Origin: Cristatella mucedo
Lineage: Eukaryota > Bryozoa > Phylactolaemata > Cristatellidae
Assembly (NCBI GenBank): GCA_009760855.2
Contig: WPIO01000055.1
Coordinates: 1,722,501 to 1,785,000, forward strand
DNA: 62,500 nt
Direction: 5' to 3'
The translations under genes and the position numbers were made by a program. The notes under the pieces are model-generated. The model ran no database searches and had not been told where the DNA came from. It saw nothing but the letters and a program-made list of their open reading frames with translations. Below are positions 38,076-49,500 of this stretch, one piece after another (position 1 is the first letter of the stretch; each line of letters opens with the position of its first letter).

Positions 38076-38216
38076 GCTGGTTTGGTCCAGCGGTTAAGGT
38101 GCTCGCCCCGACCAAGGTCTGACTTGAGGTCGTGGGCTCGAGCCCTGAGGCACATGTGAAGCGCCTGAATAGAGATTAAGTTCTCTCTTATGCGCTATAC
38201 AAATGAATTATATATA
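38076..38216 (+). mobile_element. SINE-2 copy, reference
   Basis: GCTGGTTTGGTCCAGCGGTT AAGGTGCTCGCCCCGACCAA (A box), GTCGTGGGCTCGAGCCCTGA (B box), then the tail GTGAAGCGCCTGAATAGAGA TTAAGTTCTCT...TATGCGCTATACAAATGAAT. The tail matches the LINE-A 3' end. Confidence 0.87.
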
Positions 38217-39289
38217 TTTTTATAACCTTGTATAATGAAGAAATGCTTGAATGCTAATTGGTCTGGATGATAGTTGCTGGAGTTTATTAGTGGTTCTTGA
38301 ATTATGATTATTAGGAACCTAATGTGGCTTAGACCTTGATATATAAGGGCATCTGATGGGGTTACAAGTAACAATAGCAATAATAATAACCGCAATGACA
38401 AATTTGCACTGCACCCTCAGAGACCTACATCTACATCTCTTTTGCAGTCTCTTTCAGTGAGCCCTTTTATATTAACGCCATGCTTCACATACGAATCCGA
38501 GCGACTGCAGCAAGAGTCCGTAAGCAGTAAAACAGGAGCTATAGGTGCTATAACCTATATATATCATCGTGCCTGTTACAATCATCATATCAGCTATAAG
38601 TAGTGCTCTAAGTGACATCGCAAGCTTCAAGCAGATGACTCACAGTGGTCGCTCAGGGCATGTGCATGTCTCATGCAGAGCAAACGTATGACGAGATTGT
38701 CCGAAACAATTAATTTAGTTAAAAGAATAAAAGTTCAGCAGGACACGGCCAGATTGCACGGCAGCACGTGCTGCCTGAGCCCGGATACCAAATCGGCAGC
38801 TCAATGCTCAGCCACACCGATCAACGCAGCAGCAGCAGCATCAGCCGTGAAAGCGCACGAAGCAGAACCCGCCTTCTGGTCGGCGTCCGAAGGGCGACCA
38901 GGGAGGACAGGACGACCTGTGACAGGGCGAGGACGGGGCAAAGTAGCGTCTCGATGGTCTAAGGCACGATCGTTGAGACTTGGCTTGCAGCAAGATCCGA
39001 CAGCTGTTCATCGGATTTAGATAGCCCACTGCCGAAGGCATCCGAATAAATAATCTATGCAAAGGCTCGCCTGCGACGTCGAGACAAGTCGCCTCGTTGC
39101 ATTTTGTAGTCCCCTTTACCTGGGCGTCAGGCATCAGAGAGCCGAGCCAGGCGGCGGCTGGCTGGCAGTGTGGCGAGCAGCACCGCTCTCTCTCTCTCCC
39201 TCACTCTCTCCCAGCGCCTCCCTCTGCTGCTTGCTTGCTTCGCAGTGCAATACAGCAGAGCTGCCTCCTCTTGCCAACGCTCAGCCGCA

Positions 39290-39447
39290 GCCTTCAGCTG
39301 TGGCCTTCAACTGCGGCCTTCAGCTGTGGCCTTCAGCTGCGGCCTTCAGCTGCGGCCTTCAGCTGCGGCCTTCAGCTGCGGCCTTCAGCTGCGGCCTTCA
39401 GCTGCGGCCTTCAGCTGCGGCCTTCAGCTGCGGCCTTCAGCTGCGGC
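39290..39447. repeat. 13-bp minisatellite, about 12 copies
   Basis: Unit CTGCGGCCTTCAG with occasional CTGTGG variants. As 13 is not a multiple of three, all three plus frames read the same 13-residue Ser/Cys/Gly/Leu-rich peptide, which explains overlapping open frames. It lies about 300 bases beyond the stop of the convertase gene and may be in its 3' UTR. Confidence 0.92.
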
Positions 39448-39761
39448 CAGGCGCTGCACTTTCTTCAGCCAGCCCCGCCCCGAGAAATGCCATAGTCCGT
39501 ACAAAAATAGATTCAACCATCTCGACAACAGAGAACAAAGAGCTCCCTGTCGGGAGCACGTGGTGCTTCCGGTTTTGCTGCAGCAGCTCGAGTGGCGAGC
39601 TCTGGGGGGGGGGGGACATTCTGCCGTCATCGCTGCCGCCTCTGCCTCGGTCTGCCGGTCGAAGGTGTCGCGCCGATGCACGGCCCGTTCGAAAGTTGCC
39701 GAAATCGTGCGACCTTGTGCGATGACGTTGCCGTCGATGACGACAAGGGGTCGATCGCAGC

Positions 39762-40447
39762 TCAGTCCTCGTACTCGCTGACCGTCCGACAGTCCCTGCG
39801 GGCAGGAACGTGCCCAGCCGCGGCCGCCGCTTCTGCCGTGGCCGCTGCGTCGACTGCTGCGTCGATGGCGGCCGCTCCTCGGTGTATCAGTGCCTGTGGC
39901 AGCTCGCTGTAGCTGCCTCTGGCTCCTCCTCCTCCTCCGCTGCCGGCGCCATTGTGAGGTGGCAGCAGGCCGCAGCGCTCGGCAAGCGTGCTGCTGCCTC
40001 CGCCGCCATCCGAGCCGGCGACCCGCCGCCCAAGCTCGTCGATGTCACACTCGTCGTCGTCCTCCTCTTCCTCGCAGTCGTCCACGTGTATGGCCATTGA
40101 AGCAGCGGCCGGCGGCGCCGAGTCGGCGGCGTCGGCGTTCGTGTCCACCTGCACGTACACGACGCCTCCGCTGCCACAGCGGGCGCCGCAGGCGCCATGC
40201 TGGCGCGCCTGCAGCGCCACCAGAGCGGTGCCGTAGGCGACGCAGCTTGCCAGTGTGATGCCTCCGACGATGGCCGCCAGTGTGCTCAGCAGGCCCATCT
40301 CGTGCTCCAGCCGCAGCACGTCCACACCACCGCCGTCGTCCGTAGGCATGGCGGTCGATGGCGTGCCGCTGCCGTGCACGTTCGGAGGCGGTTGCCTCGA
40401 CACGCCGGCGGCAGTCGGCTGCTGAGGCTGTGACGTCATAGCGGCAG
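39762..40447 (-). CDS. PCSK5-like: Convertase exon 17: transmembrane segment and cytoplasmic tail
   Basis: A Pro/Gly/Thr-rich stalk is followed by the hydrophobic span [20 protein letters not shown]... (about 40212-40295). The tail holds the acidic cluster [16 protein letters not shown] (40035-40082) and YSEL (39900-39911), a YxxPhi motif. In furin an acidic cluster plus YxxPhi directs trans-Golgi/endosome cycling, so a similar route is likely. It ends TVSEYED stop. The acceptor is probably CTGCAG before 40447; CCACAG at 40457-40462 is an alternative. Confidence 0.85.
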
Positions 40448-42721
40448 CTGCAGTGGTCTGTGGAGAGCAGTCGGGGTCTACAACAGCGAGTCGGTATCGC
40501 GTCTAGGCCCGCTGCTTGCTTGACCGGCGGCGGCAGCAGCAGCAGCAGCGGGTGCACACAATTGCACAACGAAAGGCAGGCTGGGAATTCCAGTTCGTGC
40601 TGAAACCGCCAACTGCGTGTGTGGCCCAAGGCTCGGCGACCACCGAAAGAAAAGATGCTCTTTCTACGCCGTTCCGGCTGAAAGGCACTTGGACACGGCT
40701 TTACGGTCGATCGAGAAAAAAAATGGCCGCTCACATCCGCACTCGGTCGTGCCGGGCGCCGCACCGGTCAAGTGACGGCAGCGGCCAGCGGGCAAGTGCA
40801 GCGCACGCTCTCGCACACAGATCCAACGTGGGCGTGGACAGTGGCTCCATCTTCTCCCAGAAGCACGCACAGGGCGCATGCTTCGTTTGCTCAGCAGAGC
40901 GGCCGAGGTAGAGTGCCGCACTGTGCCTCTTCTCTCTCTCCTTTTCTTTTCTCCAGCAAAAAATCTTGCCCGCACATGATAATTGAAAAAAATGGGACCC
41001 GCTGTAGCCCAGAGTTTGCGACACCACACGAGACCCAGGTCGCTCCCAACACTAGCCCGCGAGATGCGCGCGCACATCAGCACGCAAGAGCCGCTGCACT
41101 CCACAGTGGCTCAGACCTGTGGTCAGGCTGGCGCTGCTGTTGGTGCCGCTGGTTCCGACTCTGCACGCACAGCACTTGGTCCAGTTGGTCGGCGCCGGAA
41201 GAGAGGAGCCATGAGGGCCGCAGCATTCCTGGCACGACCCGTCCGTGACGTCATGCCAGTACAGGGGCGAGCAGGCTGTACAATGGCGGTCCGAGTATCC
41301 GGAGCACGATAGACAGGACTTGTGGCATGACATGCACTCCTACATGAGGAATGTAATGTCATGCAATGAAGGTTCACACTGCCTTGGGCCCTGCCTAGTA
41401 GCAGAGCGCGGCACAATGCGACTACAGGAAGCGACAAACCGAACTTGCCGAGGCGGCGGGGCCGACGCAGCAACGCAGTTCCTATTGCTATCCGAGACAT
41501 AGAAAATCAGCACCGGGACGCAGGAGACAGCGGTGCAAGGGCAGCGGAAGTCGACCACTCGCAGCGCGCACCAGCGGCGGCTGGCGCGACACAGGCAGAG
41601 GCCGTGGTGCCATCATTTGGGGCAGGCATCACGTGAGGTCAATCGCATCGAACCGTCACGTGGGGCAAGCATCACGTGAGGTCGATCGCATCGAACCGTC
41701 ACGTGGGGCAGGCACCACGTGAGTTCGATCGCGCTCTGGCGCACACAAGCCTCTGCAGCCGCTGAGCTCTCACTTGCAGCTGGGCATCGTAGAACTGGTG
41801 GGGGTGGCACGTCGGTGGCTCGATGCAGCGGCCTCCCTTGAGCACGTGACTGTCACCATCGCATGACGTGCACGCGTCGCTTCCCGGGCCTGCGACGCGA
41901 GCGGATGCGTTTGCAGCCGGAGTCGTCGGCGAGCGCTCGCCCAGGCACGTGTGCGCTGCTGCTGCTGCTCGTTGACGGCGCAGGATTCGACGCTCAGCGG
42001 AGCTCACAGGCAAGCTTCGTGCAGAATCGGCTCTTCAAGCTGCTGCTGCTGCTGCGACATGGCACGGCTACACAGTCACAGTCACACTCACCGCTACATG
42101 AAGCGCAGCTCCGGTGACAGGGCGTGCACTTCGGCTGCACTCGGTCTCCTTCCCCGCTGTCGTTGCCGCTCCCGCCGGAAGTGGCGCGGTCGAGCGTTGG
42201 GTAGGCGCGGGAGCTGCAGTTTGCCACGCATGCACCCGCCTCGAGCGGCTGGCCGGCGGCGCACGCGATGCAATCGTGACTGCTCGGGCCGTGACAGAGC
42301 TCACAGCTCGGGTGACACCGGAGGCACTCGGGTCGTGACGAGGCGTCAGCGTACGACCTGCAACGACGTGACAGCGATGATGAGAACTAGCCGTGGAAGG
42401 GTGGAAAAAACCACGAAAAGCTGTGAGCTGTAACAAAGTAACTCCAGGAGGAATTAAAATTAAAATCGGAATTATTTAATTGGAATTTAAATTTGAATTA
42501 TTTTTCCTATTTACTCCAGCCGGAGACGAATCCAGCTTCAGGTGCTACTGCGGCCACGTGGCTACTGCTTCCTGTCATCGTCATGGAAACAAAGCTTGAC
42601 AGCAGCAGGCGTGCTCCACTAGTCAAAGTAGTTTTCTTTCTCATCTAAGTGGGCCTGTTTTCCTGGTTCTTCTGAGACAGTATCTCTGTCTCTCTCTGTC
42701 TGTCTCTGTGTCTGTTTTTTC

Positions 42722-42784
<63 letters not shown>

Positions 42785-45700
42785 AATCTTGCTCCCTCAT
42801 CCCGACCAACAAGGACCACTAAAGGTGGGACCAATGCAAAAACGGCTTTAAAAAAGATTGCAAAACCCTGAGAATCACGGCATGCATGAACATACGCAAG
42901 ATCCGTATTTGGATACATATATACATATGCCAATCACAGCCGGAAATTCAGCCATTACTAAAACTACTGAGTATTCTATCCTGGTACTGGTTGAAAAACA
43001 GCTGAGTCTCAATTTGATAGATTTGACCTTCCATCGCATTTGAAGCAGAACTAAATAAATAAATCCTAGCTGATTAAACAGCCTCTTTTTGTATTGCAAC
43101 AGAAGAGCCTTTACGGCTATTGCCACCGCTTGCAGTGGCGATAAAGAATCGCCCACTGCAGGAATCAAACCCACGACCTCGGGACCGAGGTCATGAAAGC
43201 AACCGCCTTACCTAGTGTGCCATCACGGCTACCATGGCTGGCAAAGGTTGCGGTCAACACTTCTAATTCCCCCTTTCCCCATGGCACGGGCATGCAGACG
43301 CCAAGCTTCATCTCACTTTTTCACGAGCTGCAGCTCCGAGCACGTGCTCCGTTGTGCTTGACACCAAGTCGACCAATAGCAATGCAGCTAGCTAGCGCAG
43401 TGCACACAGAGACAGGTAAGACGTAGACGACCCTTCACCGACGTTTCACATTACCTATCCATCATACTACGGGACAGTGCAGCGACTTTGCAGGCTAATG
43501 GAATGATTGTGCAGAAAAATAGGCTGAAGAGGGCATGTGAGCTGCCGCTTGTCTCAGCGCAGCCATGCGAGTGCGGACCAAAATCAGCTAGAGCGCTCAC
43601 ATGCGTCTGCATGTGGAGCAAGGTGTTTAAAAAAAATCTGAGGGCAATTGCGCTCGATACAGCAAACAGAAGACCAACTGTGAGCCTGAGTACGGCCCCT
43701 CGGTCACTGGGTCATTCAAGGTGACCAACTAAAATCATTTATGATTGTAATGGTTCTGATGAATTCTAAAAAGCTTGGGGCGAATGGATTAGAATTGGCA
43801 CCTTAAACAATGCCAACATCGAGAGCTGGCACTTCTACTTGAGGGTACTTGGACAGCATATTCCGGTAGATCTCTCGTGAAATCTCGCCGGTGAACGGTT
43901 GATCGGGGAGAATCTGTGCAGTTGATTGATTGCCACTGACTGAGACTCGAAGGCAAAGACAAAGAGATCTGCCACTCTTGGTTGGCCATCGTCGAGCAAC
44001 GAGTGATTTAACGTCTACACAATCACGTTTTTCCATCAGTGACTCCACAAAACCGCGATGACTAAGCTGCTGCTGTTACTCTGAAGTCGGGGGGGGGGGG
44101 GGCACTGCAGGGGATGAGTTATCTCCCCACAAACCTGAGATTTATCTCCAACTAGATTTAATCTTAACAATCAGTCACATAAAAGAAAACCGATGAAACC
44201 ATCTCTGAGCTGAAATTGGCAGTAGCAACAATAGTAACATCTTTTGATGTAACAATCGCTTTGATATTGACCCTCTTACTTCCTAGGACAGGGTCAGGGT
44301 CACTGCACGGGGACATGAAGACAGAATATCAGGAAGAGGGTTTGATGTATCAAACGACAGGTGCTTTCTTCAAGGTGCCATTCAAAAGAAAAGCATTTTA
44401 GAAACGCAATCCGAAGTTTAGACGTCGCTAGGCGACCGGAGCAAAATTGTGGCATGTTTATACCAGAAGTCTTGACCTTTCTAATAATGTACTGTATGCT
44501 TCGACTGAATGCAGGCCACAAGGCGGGCATTTCTCGTACTGGCACTCAGCAGAGCGTGTACGAAGAGCTATATACCTGAATGAATACGTGCCCGTGGGTG
44601 CGCATGTGTGCGAAATCTGAGCTTCGGCCTCATCGGACCATGCAAAAACGCAGCATCCGGTTTGCACCCATCCATCCACCCACCCACCCATCCAACCACC
44701 TGGTACCCACTGCAGACCAGCACTGCTAGCGGCGACGACGACGTCGACGACGACGGCGACTCACCCCGGAGCGCAGGCCGACGGAGCGCACGAGCCGTCC
44801 TGCAGAAGCAGCCAGCCGTCGACGCAAGCGGCGCAGTGGTGGCGGCCGGTCGTAGTTGCGGCGGTGCAGCTCACGCACGGAAGGATGCAAGCTCGACACG
44901 AGCCCTCGTCGTCGCTGGCGTACTCGCCGGCACCGCACCGCTCGACGCAGCGGCCTTCTCCGCTGAGGTACCTGCAGAGGTTGCACGAGGCTGCTGCGAT
45001 GCTCTGCTCAAGCGAGCTGCCTGCCCAGCCTGCCTTAACGACCGGAAGCTGTCCGCTTCTACTGCTGCCGCTGCTCCTCAAGCAACGGGGGGGGGGGGGC
45101 AGCAGCAGCCCCGCCTCGATGCCCGGCCGTCGATGCAGCTCGAGCTGAGCTGAGATGCGCGCGCGTCCTGCTCAGTGGCCAGTGCCAGGCAGCCGAAGCA
45201 TGCCGAGGCAGAGGAGGAGGAGGAGGAGCCGCTATCGGTGAAGCTGCGGCACGGAGTAGAGCGGCGGGGTTCCGGGCGCTCGGGCACAAACGCAAGAGCA
45301 CCGGTTTCGTTGCTACGAAATGCTGGAGCAGCTGTTCTCAATGGGAGCACTGTTCTGCGTCTAGCTGTTCTGCAGTGCATAGCGTGGCCGCAAGATGGCT
45401 GACAGCAAGCACAGGGAGCGGAAACTCTTAGCGATAGGGATAATAATAATAGTAGTAATTAAACGTTTGTATAGCATCCTTACAGAAAGAAATCTCTAAC
45501 TAGGTATTTTACACACTGTGTATATGTGCTGGAAAGGAAGAACATCAATTGGTTATTAACAAGGGGTCCAATAACAGCAAGCATAGGCAAGCAAAGAATA
45601 ATTCACATCGACGACGCAAATGCTGATGACGAACAGAGTGTTTTTTATCTTCTTAAAAAAATATAATAATAACAGGTCGTTCGCATAGTGCCCCAACAGA

Positions 45701-46537
45701 ACTTATTCATTATCCATTATCCAGTTTATAAATATCGTCGAGTCAGGGAACGTCATGTAGTCAGTCAGTAGTGAGTTCCAGTCTTTGGGAGCGTAGGGGG
45801 CTGAGCTGACGGTGCAGTCTCCTCAGGATTTGACATGGGCCAGAGAGGCTCAGCTAAACGACATTAGTCAGAGCGGCAGGTGGCAGCTCTCTGCGAACAC
45901 TAGTGAAGAGCAGGCTTCTCGCTCAGGACGCCGATCTCGTGGCGACACGGAACCGAGGCTGCCTTCTTCGCGCGGCCGGATGTGGAACCACGGTGGGCTC
46001 TGAGGTCGCTTGCCGAGCACAAAGACATACAAGCTTGTCGATAGCGAGAATTTGGAGGCTTCGGCCTCGGTTTACGGGCACGACGGTGCCGACTCCTCCC
46101 CACGGCTAGGAGGACACAATCGCTGCCATCGCACAGCCGGTCATGCATCGGCTGACTGACTGACCGCTCGAACACGTGACGCTCACTGGCAGACCGGATG
46201 TGGTGCTGGCCGGCTGGCGGACGGCCACTTGCCAGTTCTCAGGAGAGGCTGACCACAAGCTGCGGTTTTGCCTAATGCACACGGCACTGCCTCCTCAGGG
46301 CAGACAGGCAGGCTGGGGCTGCAGGGTTGGGCGGCATGCATGCCAGGCATGCATGCCATGCTCGTCTGCCGGCCCTGGGCCCGGCCGGTCGCGTGCCACG
46401 TGACCCTGTCGACTCCACACCGCTGGCGAGACACTGAATCAAGGGCAGGAGGTCTCAAGCAGAGGATAGGCGCAGTGACCAGCCAGTAAGGCGCCAGCCT
46501 CCGATAGGGCACTCGTGTGCACTCCGATGTGCCCCTC

Positions 46538-46571
<34 letters not shown>

Positions 46572-49500
46572 AGCGCACGCAAACAAACATGCTTCAAACC
46601 TAGGTCGTCTCAGAAGCAGTCGGCGATCGATACCTGAGGCCGGGCAGGCGCGCTTTGCTGCCTAATCCATACTGATAGCAGCGGTCTGTTACTGGAGGAC
46701 CATTATCTCAGGGCAGAGTGAAGCACGATGATAGCAGCGACCACAAGACTGAGCTGAGCCTCGTTCTGAGAGCTCAGGAGGCGAGCTCGCCTACAACGGC
46801 GTCACAGCGAAACCTGCGGTTTAGCTGCGACCGACCGTAACGTATCTCCGTCTGTAACTCCACAAAGTCATAAAGACCACGTGGGAGTTACGCAGGAGCG
46901 GCTTTCGGTACGCATTCGGTAGTCAACAGAACCGTAAGCGGGCCCAGCGAGTAGACGGACGGCTGCTCTCAAGGATGGCACCAATGTACACGGCCACGAC
47001 CATCGCCGAAGGATGAGTTGTCTGCCATCTTTCTTCCGACCGCAACTTGCCAACAGGGCACACGAGTCGTTGCTGCTGCTTCGAGCCGCCGCCGCAGCCC
47101 CCAGCATGCCATCGGCAGGCGGGCATCGGGCAGCGATTGGTGTTGGTGGAGGTTAGTTCTCGAGCCCTTGAGCTGCTGCTGCTGCAGCCAGCTCAAAAAG
47201 GCCCAAAGACTCGTCTGGATGTCGTCCGCTCTGACACCGACGACAGACGCCTGTCGATTTCCGCCGGTCTTCTGTGGCCAACATCAATCGGTGGTTCTAA
47301 GGGGAATGATTGTCGACCGGAGGAGCCAAGAACGGCTCTAAAGTTAGGGTAAGACAGATAAGGCAGGAGGATACAAGAGAGGACCAGTTGAAAATGAGAA
47401 GTACCTTCAAGGTACCGACTCCGATGTATTGACAGCAATGGCAAAAGCAGATGACAACAGACGTTGGTATACGGTATTTATGGCAACACGGCTGCTTCCC
47501 TGAGGCAAACTGTTTCGAGGGTCCCTGCTCACAGGACACTTTAACCCGAATTACCAGAATATCTCTTCGGAGGAGACCGAGCCAAAGACATCAGACAGAA
47601 GTCCAGCATGAGCAGCAAACTACCCTGTTGGTAGAGTTAGTAAAAAGGACAAACAAACAGCTGACAGCAACCGGTTGTCTTGCAGATAGAATGCAGGCTA
47701 ATCAGCACGTCTGACAACTCCAAGATGGAGAAAAGGTCGGACGATTGTCGGTGCCAGAACCGAGAATGTAGAAGCATCTCAAGTAGCCCAAGCATAACCT
47801 AAAAATCATATCATACATTCAGCCAAGCTACTGTCCCTGGTTGTCTGAAATGAACTAACGTGTGAGCAATATCTTTTTAATGAGCATCATATCATACATT
47901 CAGCCAAGCTACTGTCCCTGGTTGTCTAAAATGAACTAACGTGTGAGCAATATCTTTTTAATGAGCCAAAGTGACCCAACTCAAGCTTCGGTTTGCCGAA
48001 CGCTTGTTACTTGTGCAGCTACTTGCTCAGGAGGCTCTTATCAGGACTGCCGAACAAAAGTACGTCGTTAAAGTCACGCTCCTACCGAGGCAGTGTGGCT
48101 GAAAATAAGCAAGCGGCCACCTATATTAGGACTGCACGCAGGATGCCCCCTTCGAGCCGAGTAAACTTGCACGCAGGAGAAAGAAGAGAACCCGATCGGC
48201 TGTCACTTCTCTGCTCTGAGGAAGGAAATTTGATGTGTGACGTCACGTCCGGAGACTCCTCGCACGAGGAGGCGAAGCAGCGGAGGGCAATGGCAGCCAC
48301 GAGTCGACCTGTCGGTCGGCTCGAATGCATCGTCTGCGTAGCGAGCACTGTCGGCAAGACAGCAGCCCTAGGAAATTGGCAGCAGCGGCTCTTACCGGCG
48401 GGGGCCAGCCCCCGATGCGGCACAGCTCGTGCAGTCGATGGCAGCAGGCCCGGAGCACGCAAGGCACGTGACATGGCACGGCAAGCAAGTCCCGTTGGCG
48501 TGCCGGAATTGTTCTGGCGGCGGCAGCGGTGACAACAAAGAAGAGGCGCATCACAGGCAGCGGCGGCAGTGAGCGTGGCGCCGGAAGAGTCAGCCCGAAG
48601 TGGGAGAAGGGTCGGTTCGTGACGACGGCAAGCGCGGACGTGGCCATCGCCGACAAGGCCGCTTCGAAGATCGAGGCGACAGCGGCGTGCGGCGTCGTAA
48701 GAGTGACGCTGGCAAACGGCTTACCCATAGTGCAGATCTCGAGTGGCAGGCATTCGTTGTAAAGCGACAGCGCTGTCGCGCTGTCGTTGAGGCACGAGAG
48801 GCAATTGTTGCTCGACGGACCGTTGCATGTCCGACAGGTGGGGTCGCATCTGCAGCGCACGGCGACGAACAAGCTGCAGTAGCGAGCGAGCTGCAGTCTC
48901 TTTCTTGTTTATGCAGATGAAAAACACACAGTCAAATACCAATACTTCGATCCCTCGACGACATGCACTGTTGCAGGTTGTGCATTTGCGTATAGTGTTG
49001 TATTTAGTTGTCTTTAAAGGTCGGGTAAGTCCTAAAGGTGTGCATTTATCTACTTATTGAATTATTTGTGCGTTACATGGTGAACATGGCGCACTTGGCT
49101 AGCTTGCCTTTTACTCCCACCGTCTCCGCTTTCAATTCCAACTGTTGCATCATCCGAATGTCATATTTCTAATAATAGGTATTCGATCAACTTGAAATTC
49201 GGAATGTGTTATTATTTGTGCTTCCACAGCATTGCAGCCGGATCTCGTGCAAATTAAAACCTTATTAGATAGATTTAAGTTCGTGAAAACTTTGCTGTTT
49301 GTCACCCTAAGACGTTTGTCAACTTTCTACTCGTGCGTTTTGCAAGCAAATGTCATAGGTAGGCTAATAATAATCTGATCAACATGAAAGTTGAAGCACA
49401 TGGTCCTTAGTATTTGCTTCAAAGTTGCATGACGGTGAACCAAGGAAGTCGGACTATTTCGTCATCATTTGCAAGCTTTAAATCATAAGCTGTCTTTAGC

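Larger units (their letters stand above)
37401..39280. other. Intergenic, SINE insertions, no recognisable gene
   Basis: Contains two SINEs (37930-38215) and otherwise unassigned sequence, including an AT-rich stretch at 38200-38400. Confidence 0.45.
42358..44764 (-). other. Intron 13 of the convertase gene
   Basis: Contains an AT-rich patch (42440-42520), a GTCT/CT microsatellite (42680-42780), a SINE-1 and an unassigned 81-codon minus frame at 43803-44048. No exon is required by phase. Confidence 0.65.
44972..48395 (-). other. Intron 12 of the convertase gene
   Basis: 3.4 kb with a diverged LINE-A, a LINE-B stub, a CA repeat and an 81-bp tandem duplication. Exons 12 and 13 fit without an intermediate exon. 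Confidence 0.65.

Noticed and set aside
39057-39781. Three overlapping plus-strand frames of 130-220 codons
   Set aside because: They are produced by the 13-bp minisatellite, which is open in all frames, and lie antisense to the convertase 3' region.
43803-44048. 81-codon minus-strand frame in convertase intron 13
   Set aside because: Composition looks protein-like, but I recognise no family, and no splice sites in the right phase would add it to the convertase. It could be a relic of an unknown element.
46100-46200. Additional Cys-rich convertase exon on the minus strand
   Set aside because: A short CDGSDC stretch occurs, but there is no CxxCxxxCxxC spacing and exons 12 and 13 already join in phase.
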